Source: Isoetes taiwanensis | Taxonomy: Eukaryota; Streptophyta; Lycopodiopsida; Isoetales; Isoetaceae | Assembly: GCA_021234155.1 (NCBI GenBank) | Contig: JAJEKV010000020.1 | Coordinates: 7,056,563-7,120,562 of the forward strand | Direction of reading: 5' to 3' | Length of the DNA stretch: 64,000 nucleotides | Part shown: positions 54,421 to 64,000 of the stretch, in pieces | Position numbering within the stretch: position 1 is the first letter of the stretch | Layout of the letters: every line of letters begins with the position of its first letter | Notes under the pieces: model-generated | The model's input: only the letters and a program-made list of their open reading frames with translations | What the model was told of the DNA's origin: nothing | Databases searched by the model: none | Made by a program: the position numbers and the translations under genes

Positions 54421-55575
54421 ATTGTACCCTGGTTACAAGCTACCATGGGATTGTTGTCTAGCTCCAGATGCTTACCAAGATCTCCTGCATAACAAAGGGG
54501 TTTCAGATTAGGAAATAGTAGATAGATATAGCCCTTACCGTCACTAGTTTGATATTCTGAGCATCATGAACCTTATGCTCAATGGCCAGCAATCTATACC
54601 AGTTCATTATAGCTCAAATAATAGAGGATTTTATCCCGTTCCAGCCTCGCTGAAAATGATTGTCCAGAGAGAGAGAGGAAAAAAAGGGGGTTTAGAGCCC
54701 ACCATAATCCAGTGAAAGCATCATTCTGATAATCATCCGATGGATAAAGAAGTAAGCGTACTAGTACTAGCACTACCTAATATGAGTAAAAAAATCCAAG
54801 CAAATCTGAAGGATCAAATCATTACATCCCTGGTCGTATCAAGGAGTGCCAGCGCCATCGCCATTGAACATAGAGTGCAGGACTTAGATCGCTTGAATGG
54901 TTTAGATCGGTGGAATGGCTTCCTATAAAGAAAAAAAAAAACATGGCTGCACAGCAAGGAATATATTCACCAAGATCTCATACTCCGAATTTGCAGCTAG
55001 TCAATGATCAACTGAGAAACATGCACACGAAAATGTTTAGTCTGAGGATAACACTAGGAGTATTTATCAAATATAAATAGAGCTCAATTGGAGATTATCT
55101 GCCATCGCCAGCCTATTCCATAGCTGGAACCTAGATCCTTGGCAGCCAAAAATGCCATTTCAAGAGCATAAGCTTCACGGATCTGAGGAATACAAATTCT
55201 ATAGCGTAAAAAAAGAAGCATCACCCGATTCATTAGAAGCTTTAAGTACCGGATTTGCAGAAAAAAACTTAACTTACCTGACGTGCTTCGCTAACTGTTG
55301 AATAATTTTGTGTAAGCATTTAGCGAATCCTATGAAAAAAGACGATAAGTTTAACTATACCACTTCAAAAGAGTGGATCTCGTTGAATGATTTTCTCCAG
55401 CAGCTTGATCGTATTGGGCCGCTTATCATGGAATAGATGCATACCCTCTTCTAGAGCTAGCAATGCCTTTGCATACCCTCTTCTAGAGCTAGCAATGCCT
55501 TTGCAATCTGCTCCGGTGTGGTAGAGGACTTACTTAAGATCCATTCCTGCCGATTGCAATCAATATCTATGAATA
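54421..55575 (-). pseudogene. Exons of an unidentified minus-strand host gene, broken
   Basis: Coding-like blocks with splice borders on the minus strand: about 55560-55375 (EWILSKSSTTPEQIAKALLA and NTIKLLEKIIQ), 55329-55278 (FAKCLHKIIQQLAKHVR, acceptor ttcatag, donor GTAAGT), about 55185-55095 (REAYALEMAFLAAKDLG), and about 54490-54425 (GDLGKHLELDNNPMVA, acceptor atgcag). A 32-bp tandem duplication (55439-55470 and 55471-55502) shifts the first block out of frame. I cannot name the gene. The spacing and donors look like a genuine plant gene fragment. Confidence 0.4.
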
Positions 55576-55739
55576 TGAACCGAGTACACACATGTTAAGG
55601 AAGAAAAGCTATTGTACCGGCCGATCCGACTGCCAAGACGAAGGAACAGCTCTTAGCTTCAGAAATATGCTTCTCTGGTATCCAATGGCCACAGACCAGG
55701 CCAGCATGCAAGAGCGGAAAAAGACATCAGCATGCAATA

Positions 55740-55870
55740 AGATAGGGCGCCAGTAAGGAGCGCCATAACTTAGCTGCATTGGCCGATATGCCACAGCTGC
55801 ATTGGCCGATGCAAGAAGATAGGGCGCCAGTAAGGAGCGCCATAGTAAGGAGCGCATTGGCCGATGCCAC
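55740..55870. repeat. Short tandem duplications (GATAGGGCGCCAGTAAGGAG units)
   Basis: GATAGGGCGCCAGTAAGGAGCGCCAT appears at about 55741 and again near 55818, with a partial third copy. GCATTGGCCGAT occurs three times. Origin unclear. Confidence 0.65.
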
Positions 55871-56705
55871 AAAATTTTTGATAAGAGAAATTGTCCACAC
55901 GATTAAACAGCACAATTGGATTCAAGAACCGTTGCAGCCTGGCCACGTTCTGGGGTTACGTTTCCAAAATGATTTTCTTTTTCTTTTAATTATTAGGTGC
56001 CCGGAGGTATAAATCTACACTTATATAATTCCACTTTCTTGTATAAGAGCCACGCATCCAGCAAACCAACTTAAACAATTTCATACGAAATTGAATGCCG
56101 AAGAAGTGTATATGACTCCAAATAATTAGCATGCTACGAAGAAGAGGCTCATATTTAGCACATTGACTAACTTACAAATAAAGAAAAGCTAACATCAAGC
56201 TATGAGTTTTGTTTGTGTTGAATGGCATTACCGAAGGTTAGATGTTATTAGGGCGCTCTAACCCCATAGGTTTAGAACCAAATGAATGTCGTGGCGACCC
56301 CTTAGCCAAAGGGAATGTCAAGGTGATGGTGTGAGTCCCCTTAGCACGTATTTAAGAAACCTCCCATATCATTTCTTTTTATTAAAGACCCCTTTATCTT
56401 AATGGTTAAGGGATTTAATGCAAAAGAAGAAAGTAAGATGGGACTGAAGAAGAGAGAGGAAGGGTTCGGGCATCGCTCGAGTACCATCGAGGTTAGGGCT
56501 CACCATCCATCATGGAGAGGCATTCGCGTTTAGCCTTCTGGCCTTTTGTCTTTAACAGAACACCACCTCTTTCCCATGGCAAGGCGATTACGCACTATCC
56601 TGGTGGTCAAATCGATCAGCCGGAAGCAGATCGTGCAGTTCAAGATGTGCAACACATCTGCAGCTTATGACGATAATGGCATCCCACAATATTCGAGATG
56701 CTCAT
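55871..56705. other. No supported gene
   Basis: Unique-looking DNA between the repeats and the chromovirus 3' LTR. Bases 56701-56705 (CTCAT) are the expected target-duplication copy on this side. Confidence 0.4.
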
Positions 56706-58263
56706 TGTGACGTCCCCTACTCGTATACGGTGCACTCACCGTATACAAACAGGAGTTCTTCCCCCACACCAGCTCCATGCTGATACAAGGCCCTCCACAT
56801 ATCACTGCACCCGTAACGAGTCTCAGTGGGAAGAGTGAAGGTGTCATTCTACCCCGTCTCCCTCAGGGCCTACCTAGCTGCGGAAGCGTAAACATACATG
56901 TCAGTAGCACATACATCAACATCCTGTGACCATCTCGAAGGATGGTCCTCCCTCATATCTGCATAGACAAAGATCAGCACATCACATAGGGATTCTACCC
57001 AAGGCTCGGACTCAAAGGATGACCGACGGCTTGGGTCTCCGTGAGTTCGCTATGACAAATTCATGGCAATGGATTTGGCTGGCATAAGAACATGGCATAG
57101 GGTTGTCCACTCCATCCGCCCCCCCATTGCACACTTTGCGAGTAGGTTGAAAAGTGTCGGGACTGATCAGAGCCCACGGATGCATAGCCAAAGGGGCTAT
57201 TCCCCGGTCTCATCCTCCCGCCCGATGGGGCGGGTAGGGATCACTCCCTCCGAGATCTACATGCTAACTCAAGGTGACTAGAGGGCCACCGCCTCGTATT
57301 CGGACCGAACCCACTGGAAAGTGTACACCACTTCACGGGTGTCGAGCCCATGCCTTACCCGCACTTCGGTGGTAAGCCATCGACCTAGTCACAATGATCC
57401 CCTGTGAGGCTTTACACACCAGGGGGATCGTTCAAGAATCAGGACATGAATCTCCTTCTTAGCCAGTCTGGCCCCTTCACCCACAACCAGGTGTGGCTCT
57501 TGTACACAGGCCGAATCTACAGTGTGCTAGGGAGGCTACTCTAGGAGCATCAACTACAAGCTTTAGGGCCTCTACCCCCCTTCCCAATACAAGGAGTTCA
57601 CGGAAATACATCATCCAAATATATCACAGAAGAGCTAAAGAACTAGATCTAATCATAGAGTTAGGTTCTTTAGTTAGTGTCCGAGATCTAAGATCTAGAT
57701 AGCTACTATGGGCAATTTAATAGTCTAAACCTACTGATTCTATGACTAGAAGACGGTTTAAGCTATTAAATTGACCAAATACCTGATCCTTGAGTGGCTC
57801 CTCCTGACCTGAGTTCAACCATCCTGCTGAGCTGATCGAATTCAGGGAAACTGATGGCGCAATTCGCTTGGGCAGCGTCTGGGAGGCGGTTTTGGCTCCT
57901 GGGGCAGCCAAAACTGAGCTCTAAAACCCTAAGGACGAAAACTAGCAAGCTAGGGTTTTCCTACCCTAAATAGACATGGGGGTTTAGGCTAGGGTTTCCA
58001 ATTACCCAATTTGGCATGTGGGATAATTGGAAAGGCCCCACTTGCCTTTAGTGGCTAGGTGGCAAAATATGCCAACATGGAAGGTGTGCCCTCATTAATG
58101 TGCACATGTGCACATTAATAATATATGAACACTCCTAGTAAGTTGCCCCTAGGGGCTACTTACCGGCTATCCGCTTGGCGTTACCGCCAATCGGGTGGCG
58201 TGTACGCGTGACGTGGCAGTACAATGTACGTCCTGGGAGCGTATACTGTGCTGGAACGTCACA
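56706..58263 (-). repeat. 3' LTR of the chromovirus, 1558 bp
   Basis: On the minus strand it starts TGTGACGTTCC directly after the purine tract AAGGTGGGGAGAA and ends GGGGACGTCACA, giving the inverted pair TGTGACGT/ACGTCACA. The interior has CCCTAGGGGC and repeated tgtgcacattaat motifs but no gene. Confidence 0.82.
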
Positions 58264-59130
58264 TTCTCCCCACCTTGAAATGATGCTCGTCCGGCAAAGA
58301 TCGTGGTCTCCCCACCTTGGGATCTTCCTAACCTGCAACCTTTGCAATCAACGTGATGCCTACAATATAATCTTTATACATTTATCACGATTACTCTAAG
58401 GTAATTATTTTTAGAACATTATTACGTCATTATATTATGAAATACTTATCAATTCATAACACCATTAACAAGTTATTCACTATCTTAAGTTAGACAAAAT
58501 TTCAACATTTCATATCTATAATTATTGTCCGAGGTACTCTTCATTCCTTGCAACACATTCCAACAAAACTTGTGTTGCAAGTCTTCGTAGCTCGACCTCC
58601 TTGCCCTCCGGAGCGCTCTACTGGCCTGCAGGTCGACACTACGTTAGTACCGTTTTAATTTTTTAATAAATTTTGGTTATATGGTGACCAACCCACCTAT
58701 CTACATGAATGCATGGCTAATCTCCCGGCGTAGGAAGAGGATGAATCTTCCATAATGGCCGTGGAGATAGCGCCTATATGCCTATATGCCACTCATGCCT
58801 ACACCTCTAGTTGCCCAAATATGGAGGATATCCTTCTCGCGTGGGGGGCGTGAAGGATGGATTCCTCCTATCAAAACATATATGGGGCTAAAGGTGCTTT
58901 CCCTATCAATGCATTCCTTAATGACCTCTTTTCTCTCGAGGTCGTCTACTTCCGTGGGACAGAAGTAGACTTTCTAATCTACCTTCCACTCGCCCAAACG
59001 GAAACGCGGTCATGCCTACATTGACATTACACCACGCCCTAGAGATCACCGTAGTGGTCTCATCATCGGTAACAACGCATGCGATCCATACCAAGCATGG
59101 GTTGCATGCGTAGATTAATCTATACAAGAA
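58264..59130 (-). other. Chromovirus 3' untranslated region and PPT
   Basis: About 870 bp between the chromodomain stop and the LTR. The PPT (AAGGTGGGGAGAA on the minus strand) is at about 58264-58276. A second AAGGTGGGGAGA-like tract lies near 58308-58320, a possible duplicate PPT. No coding sequence. Confidence 0.6.
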
Positions 59131-62100
59131 TTAACCTACACAAATCGACATGCCTGAGCCGATTTCTTCGGAGATGACCTTGCCGTCCCATTGCTCCATA
59201 AATTGTGGGTACTGCTTTACTAAATCTTTCTTAAGTACCCACGTGGCGTCTTCCACTGGTAAGTGTTTCCACTTGACCAAATACTGGAGGAATTCGGACC
59301 TCCTTGTCTTCTTAAAAGCTCTATCAAGAATCATTTCTGGAACTATTTCCAGCTGCTCCTCCGTCATTTCCAACAACGTTGAGTGTCCAAGACTTCGTGC
59401 GGGTTTGGGTATGCTTCTTCAACAAACTCACGTGGAAGACCTTATGAATCTTTAGGTGTCTTTGGCAATTCCAACTTGTAGGATTGATTACCTACTCTCT
59501 TGATTATTCTCAAGGGTCCAGCCCACCTTGGAGCAAGCTTCTTGCAATTCCCAATCGAAGCCGCCGCTTTACCTTGATCTTGAGCCAAACATCATCTCCA
59601 ACTTTGAACTCTCTGACTGTTCGATGCTTGTCGGCGATGCTCTTCTGACGACTTCTTGCTGCTAGCAGATAACCTCGAACTTCTTCCACGAAGCTCTTTG
59701 CCGTGATATCGGCCAACATCTGGCTGCGAAACTTCTACTTTTGACACGGGGTTGTGCCAAGTGTCCGGAGTTAGGCAATCGATAGCCATAATTGATCATA
59801 AATGGCGACATCCGGGCGATTCCCCGCTTGGTGCTATTGTATGCAAACTCCACCAAGTGAATGAATTCTTCCCACATACTTTGCTTATTCCAGACATAGT
59901 TTCGTAGCATGTCTTCTAAGATCCTGTTGGTCCGCTCCGTTTGGCCATCCGTCTGAGGATGATACGCCGTGCTCATGGATAGCTTGGTCTGAATCGTCGC
60001 AAAGAGGTCTTGCCAAAAGGCACTCATGAACTTCGGATCTCTGTCGGAGATAATCTCCCTTGGCATGCCATGAAGCCCTCAAGATCTCTTTGGTGAAGAG
60101 CTTTGTCAGATCCATAGTCAGATTCGTGGTCCCGCAAGGCACAAAATGTGCCATCTTCGACAACTTGTCGACCACTACCATCAAGGCATCCTTGCCTCTC
60201 GCTGTTCTTGGGAGTCCTGTGATGAAATCCATGCTGATTACCTCCCACTTAGCGTTTGGCACCGCTAATGGCTCTAATGCCCCTGGAATTCGAAGCTGCT
60301 CTGCCTTCGTCTGCTGGCATAGCTGACATTCCTTGATGTAGCGAGCTATTTGCTTCTTCATTCCCGGCCAATAATAGTAGCTGCTGCAAGACTTTGAAAT
60401 ATGTTTTCATGAATCCCGCATGGCCAGCTATTGGGCTGTTGTGCGTGTCATGGAGGATCAACTTCCTTACACCTGATGATTCGGGTACGCACAACTTGTT
60501 CTTATGGTATAACAGGTTGCCTTCCTTCTTATAATGCTTGAAGGCCTCCCGTTCTTTATCTGTTCTAGCCTCCTTAGAGAGGCTTACCCATACTTCCCCG
60601 AAATCCACATCCATTGGCAAGGACTCTTCAATCTTCTTACCAAAGTCGCTGGAGAGCGTTGAAATTAACGTTGCAATGCACTCTAGTTGTCGGGGGTGCC
60701 TTGAAAGCGCATCTGCTACCACATTGAGCTTCCCCGGCTTGTAGACTATATCAAAGTCATATTCTTCGAGGAACTCCATCCATCTCCGCTGCCTCAGATT
60801 GAGGTGTGGTTGCGTGAATACATATTGGAGGCTCTGATGGTCGGTATCCAATTGGAACTTCCTTCCCAAGAGATAGTGCCTCCATATTCTTAATGCCCTG
60901 ACAACTGCAAGCAACTCCCCGATCGTGGCGTTGGGTAGCGCGGCGTCTCGGCGTCGTTCATCTTCCCGGAATCATACGCTACCACACGTTCTTCTTGCAT
61001 AAGCACTGCACCTGTAGCTATCTTACTCGCATCTGTTGCTACAAGCTTATCCTTCTCCCGTCCGGCCCAGGGGTTAAGATCGGGCTGTTGTTAAAGCTTC
61101 CTTCAACAATTCAAACCCCTTTTGGGCTTTCTTGTGCCAATGCTCTACCCAATCTTTCACCTTCTCTCGCCCCTCGTTAGGTGCCGTTAATCCGGCTGCT
61201 ATCTTAGCAAAGTTCTTTACTGAACTTCTGTAGTACCACCTGCTAGACCAGAAAACTTCGACCTCGTGCACATTCTTGGCGCCGCCACCCAATCACCGCT
61301 TCAATCTTGGCGGGTCCGCCGAGATGCCTTCTCGCCGAGATCACATGACCAAGGTATTCCACCTTCTCACGTTGCGGCGGGCACCCGACAACTTGGCGCA
61401 TAACCGGTGTCTTCTCAACTTCTCTAGCACCCTTCTCAAGTGTTGCACGCGTGCCCTTCAAGGGATCTGCTATACACCAAAATGTCATCAAAGAAAACAA
61501 TCACAAAGGTGTCCGGAACTCCTCGAAGATATCGCTCATGAGCCTCATGAACGTTATGGGGCATTTGATAAGCCCGAAAAGGCATCACCGCGGAACTTCG
61601 TAATGCCCATACCAAGCCCGGCAAGGCGGTCTTGTGGATATCCTCCTCCTTTATCCTTATCTGATGATAACCCCGACCTTAAGTCAATTTTGAGAAGATC
61701 TTTGCTCCTTGAAGCTGATCCATCAAGTCATCCGATCTTGGAAGCGCATACTTGTTCTTAATGGTGTGCTTATTCAACTGCCTATAGTCTATGCACATCC
61801 TCAAAGATCCATCCTTCTTCTTGACAAAAGAATGGGCGCCCGAATCGGCGACACACTAGGTCTAATGAAACCTAGGTCGAAAGCAGCCTCCTCGCTAATC
61901 TGCTTCTTTAGCTCCGACAATTCCTGGTTGTCATTCTATATGGAGCCTTGCTTGTGGGCTTTGTTCCTGGTTCGAAAAGCTATCTCGCGACTTTCGACTC
62001 CCCTATAAGGAGGGAGCTGCTTGATCTCATCTGGAAAGAGATCGTGGAACTCCGTGATCAACTTAGCTATTTGCCTCGGCAACTTGCTGAGCATCTTGTC

Positions 62101-62707
62101 TTCTTTGCTTCCTTCCAATTCCGGCTCGCTAATCTCAAGCTTGAAGATGTATGCTACCTGCTCACTCTTGATGCACTTGAACGGTTTTAGAAGACATACA
62201 CTGCATGATGGGAACAACTTCTTTACCTGTTATCTCAATGATCTTGCCGTCGGGTGTTGGGAAGGTCACCTTCCGCTTTCCACAATCAATAATGGCCCCT
62301 GCTGGTCCAAGGTACTCCATACCTATTATCAAGTCGTACTTGCCGATGCCCATTACCTCCGCCCCCATCTGGATCTTAATCCCCGGCAAGTCGATGTCAA
62401 AGTTGATTCTTTTACCTGCCGTCTGCCTTACTGCTCCACTTGCTAAGACAACGGGCCTTGGCTTTGACTTTAATGGTTTCAACTTCAACATTTGAACCAT
62501 TCTGGGAGATGCAAAGTTATGGCTACTTCCTGAATCTATTAGGACTATAAATGACTTGGCCTTGGCCTTTCCCACTGTGGAAATTACTTTATAATCTCTC
62601 TCGCTTTGCTCAGTATCTATTGCGGCAAAGATATGACACTCACCACAATGTAGTCGCTGCGGGCCTCCTCGCCCGTCGTCGTCGGTCAAAGTGTCCCAAT
62701 CTCCCAA
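59131..62707 (-). pseudogene. Chromovirus Pol: protease, RT, RNase H, integrase, chromodomain
   Basis: Protease at 62707-62162 with VLIDSGSSHNF and IIGMEYLGPAGAII. RT lies in broken frames 62215-61240, with MPFRAYQMP where MPFGLxNAP is usual, then FVIVFFDDILVYSRS and VEYLGHVIS. RNase H at 60914-60700 has LDTDHQSLQYVFTQ and ADALSRHP, both with expected Asp. Integrase at 60500-59510: HDTHNSPIAGHAGFMKTY and CQLCQQTKAEQ (zinc block), ISMDFITGLP with the first Asp, ISDRDPKFMSAFW with the second, and AYHPQTDGQTERTN with Glu. Chromodomain at 59376-59131: LQYLVKWKHLPVEDATWVLK with aromatic residues. Chromodomains direct integration to marked chromatin in this family. At least six frameshifts, so inactive as read. 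Confidence 0.85.
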
Positions 62708-62740
62708 CTCTCAAGCTAAGGCCGCACTCATGACATATGG

Positions 62741-64000
62741 GCAGTTCGCTGTTCTATGGCCTGGCTGGAAACACCTGAAGCAAAGCTGCTTTTCTATGCA
62801 CTCCTGTCTCTTCTCCTTGGGCATGGCCTGCAGAAAGGATCGCACTGCTTTGGAGTAGTTTGACCCTTCCCCGCTTGTCTTTGAAAGATACCCGCTTCTT
62901 CTCCTGCTTTGCTTCCCTTGATTGCCACTATATGGGGCTCTAGCCGGTCCTGGTCGGCCGTTTCGGGCTGAAACGCCTCACGCCTTGCCTTTATCTTGGT
63001 AATGCTGCTGCCTCTCGCCCACTATTCGAGGGTCCCGTTCCTTTGCAAACTTATTGCCTTGGACTCCGCTTCTGATACTGTTCTTGGGTTTATTGCCCTT
63101 ACAAGCTTGCGGATCTCCTCATTCAGACCTTCAATGTAGCTTTCCACTGCGTGCTTCTCTCCTAACTTTGGCACATACAGCCTTAGCCTCATAAATTCCT
63201 CTGTGTATTTCTGTACTGACTTGTTGCCTTGCTTTGCAACCCTCGTAGAACTGCTGCATCATACTGGACTTGTGCTCTCTTGGGACATAATGGCGCTTGA
63301 AGGCTTTAGCAAACTTCTTGAACCTGCAAGCATCCCTGCTTAAGCCATGAGCCTTGGCATAGCCCTTCCACCAAATGCGTCTTTGCTCCCTTCAGTTCGC
63401 TTGCCACCCCCCCTTTATCCTTATCCTTCATACCATAGGCATTGCCGTATTCGCTCATCTCGTCAAGCCAAGCCTCTGCTTCCATGCCTCGACCTGTTCT
63501 CGCTGAGAATTGCTCGAGCTTCCTGGCCTTCCAAACATTTCCCAATCACGAGTCTACTTTCTTACGGTAGTCGAGGTTCTTGTGTCCCTTTGTGTCCCTC
63601 CCGGTGGTTCCTCGCCTTTAAATGCCTTTCGGACTTGGTTCTGCTCTTCTTCTTCCTCGAATCGGAGTCGAATCTGAGCTTGAGTCGGAGGAGTCCGGAG
63701 CTGGGGACCTTCCTCTCTTGCTCCTCTTCTTGTCTCTACACGTTCTCCGTGATGCTTGCGGCAGTTGAGCGTTACCCACCGAACCTGCTCCTGCTTGTGC
63801 GGCTAGCAAAGCCTTTATCTGCTCGAGGTCCGTCCTCATTTGCGATATTTCTTCTTCTGGGGTCATTTGTCCAAATTCTTCAAGCAGGTTTCTTGCGGGC
63901 GTGGCACAGGCGGGCTCTGTTCCCCACGTAAGTTCCCCTCGGTTTTGTCGTTCTTCTGGCAAGGCGAGGCCTCTAGCATACACAAGTGGTTCATATCTAC
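62741..64000 (-). pseudogene. Chromovirus Gag, 5'-partial
   Basis: The open frame enters from beyond 64000 and runs to 63618 with acidic and Ser/Arg-rich segments (SKRGRSPAPDSSDSSSDS). A second block (63545-63306) has AEAWLDEMSEYGNAYGMKDK, fitting the capsid N-terminal region. The region 63305-62790 is in broken frames. One CCHC knuckle, CFRCFQPGHRTANC, lies at 62741-62782 just upstream of protease. A Gln/Arg-rich linker separates them. Confidence 0.7.

Larger units (their letters stand above)
56706..64000 (-). mobile_element. Chromovirus-type Ty3/gypsy element, 5' part outside window
   Basis: Minus-strand order from 64000 down: Gag, zinc knuckle, protease, RT, RNase H, integrase, chromodomain, non-coding 3' region, PPT, 3' LTR. 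The chromodomain after integrase places it among chromoviruses. Frequent one-base shifts break pol. The 5' LTR and PBS lie beyond the window. Confidence 0.88.

Noticed and set aside
56706-58263. Short open frames with Arg/Pro-rich content (57063-57281, 57493-57702)
   Set aside because: They lie wholly within the LTR defined by TGTGACGT/ACGTCACA ends and show no protein-like conservation.

Overview
The window is nuclear DNA of a large-genome land plant. The evidence is GT-AG introns in two plant-type housekeeping genes, plant-type Ty3/gypsy, LINE, Helitron and TIR elements, and very deep transposon nesting. The non-MULE transposase-like families recall very large repeat-rich genomes such as ferns or gymnosperms; that placement is an inference with low confidence. 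There is no prokaryotic, organellar, rRNA, tRNA or CRISPR feature that I can support.

Host genes are confined to the left edge. They are a broken WDR70-like WD40 gene (about 728-1483) and the 3' half of a TFIIIC 90-kDa-subunit-like gene (2568-4355, five exons, zinc-binding C-terminus). A 5'-truncated, internally deleted LINE follows (7211-8769, minus).

From 8770 to 53336 the DNA is one nested stack that can be unpacked from its duplications. A gag-only minus-strand LTR element (LTR 8770-9313; body 9314-9647 and 51708-53336) was split by a Ty3/gypsy element (9648-51702) with a GCAGC target duplication. That gypsy element was hit twice. A 15.4-kb TIR transposon (9688-25134) sits in its 5' LTR. 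An 18.5-kb Helitron (31290-49773) sits in its integrase, exactly between A and T, and removing it restores the reading frame. The Helitron contains a 9.3-kb element (38487-47824) with a 9-10 bp target duplication (GTAGGTGCCC), and that element has a MITE-like insert at its right end. A 3.05-kb tandem duplication (30834-36924) spans the Helitron 5' boundary.

The most interesting content is the pair of large DNA transposons. Each has a minus-strand transposase-like gene of a non-MULE family at one end. Each also carries plus-strand cargo ending in an FCP1/HAD-like protein whose catalytic DxD motif reads DxN. The 9.3-kb element additionally has a Ulp1/C48-like cysteine protease and a RING-like finger. 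The 15.4-kb element has uncharacterised nuclear-looking proteins, two copies of one TATA promoter, and many copies of a 13-bp palindrome (CACGCYNRGCGTG) between its coding blocks. The gypsy host element is unusual in placing an extra RNase H between protease and reverse transcriptase while its native RNase H lacks catalytic acids.

The right end (53337-56705) holds minisatellites and broken exons of an unidentified minus-strand gene. From 56706 a minus-strand chromovirus (1.56-kb 3' LTR, chromodomain, integrase, RNase H, RT, protease, gag) runs off the window. Most mobile-element genes carry frameshifts. Some of these may be assembly errors, because one repeat copy differs from its three siblings mainly around CAG sites.
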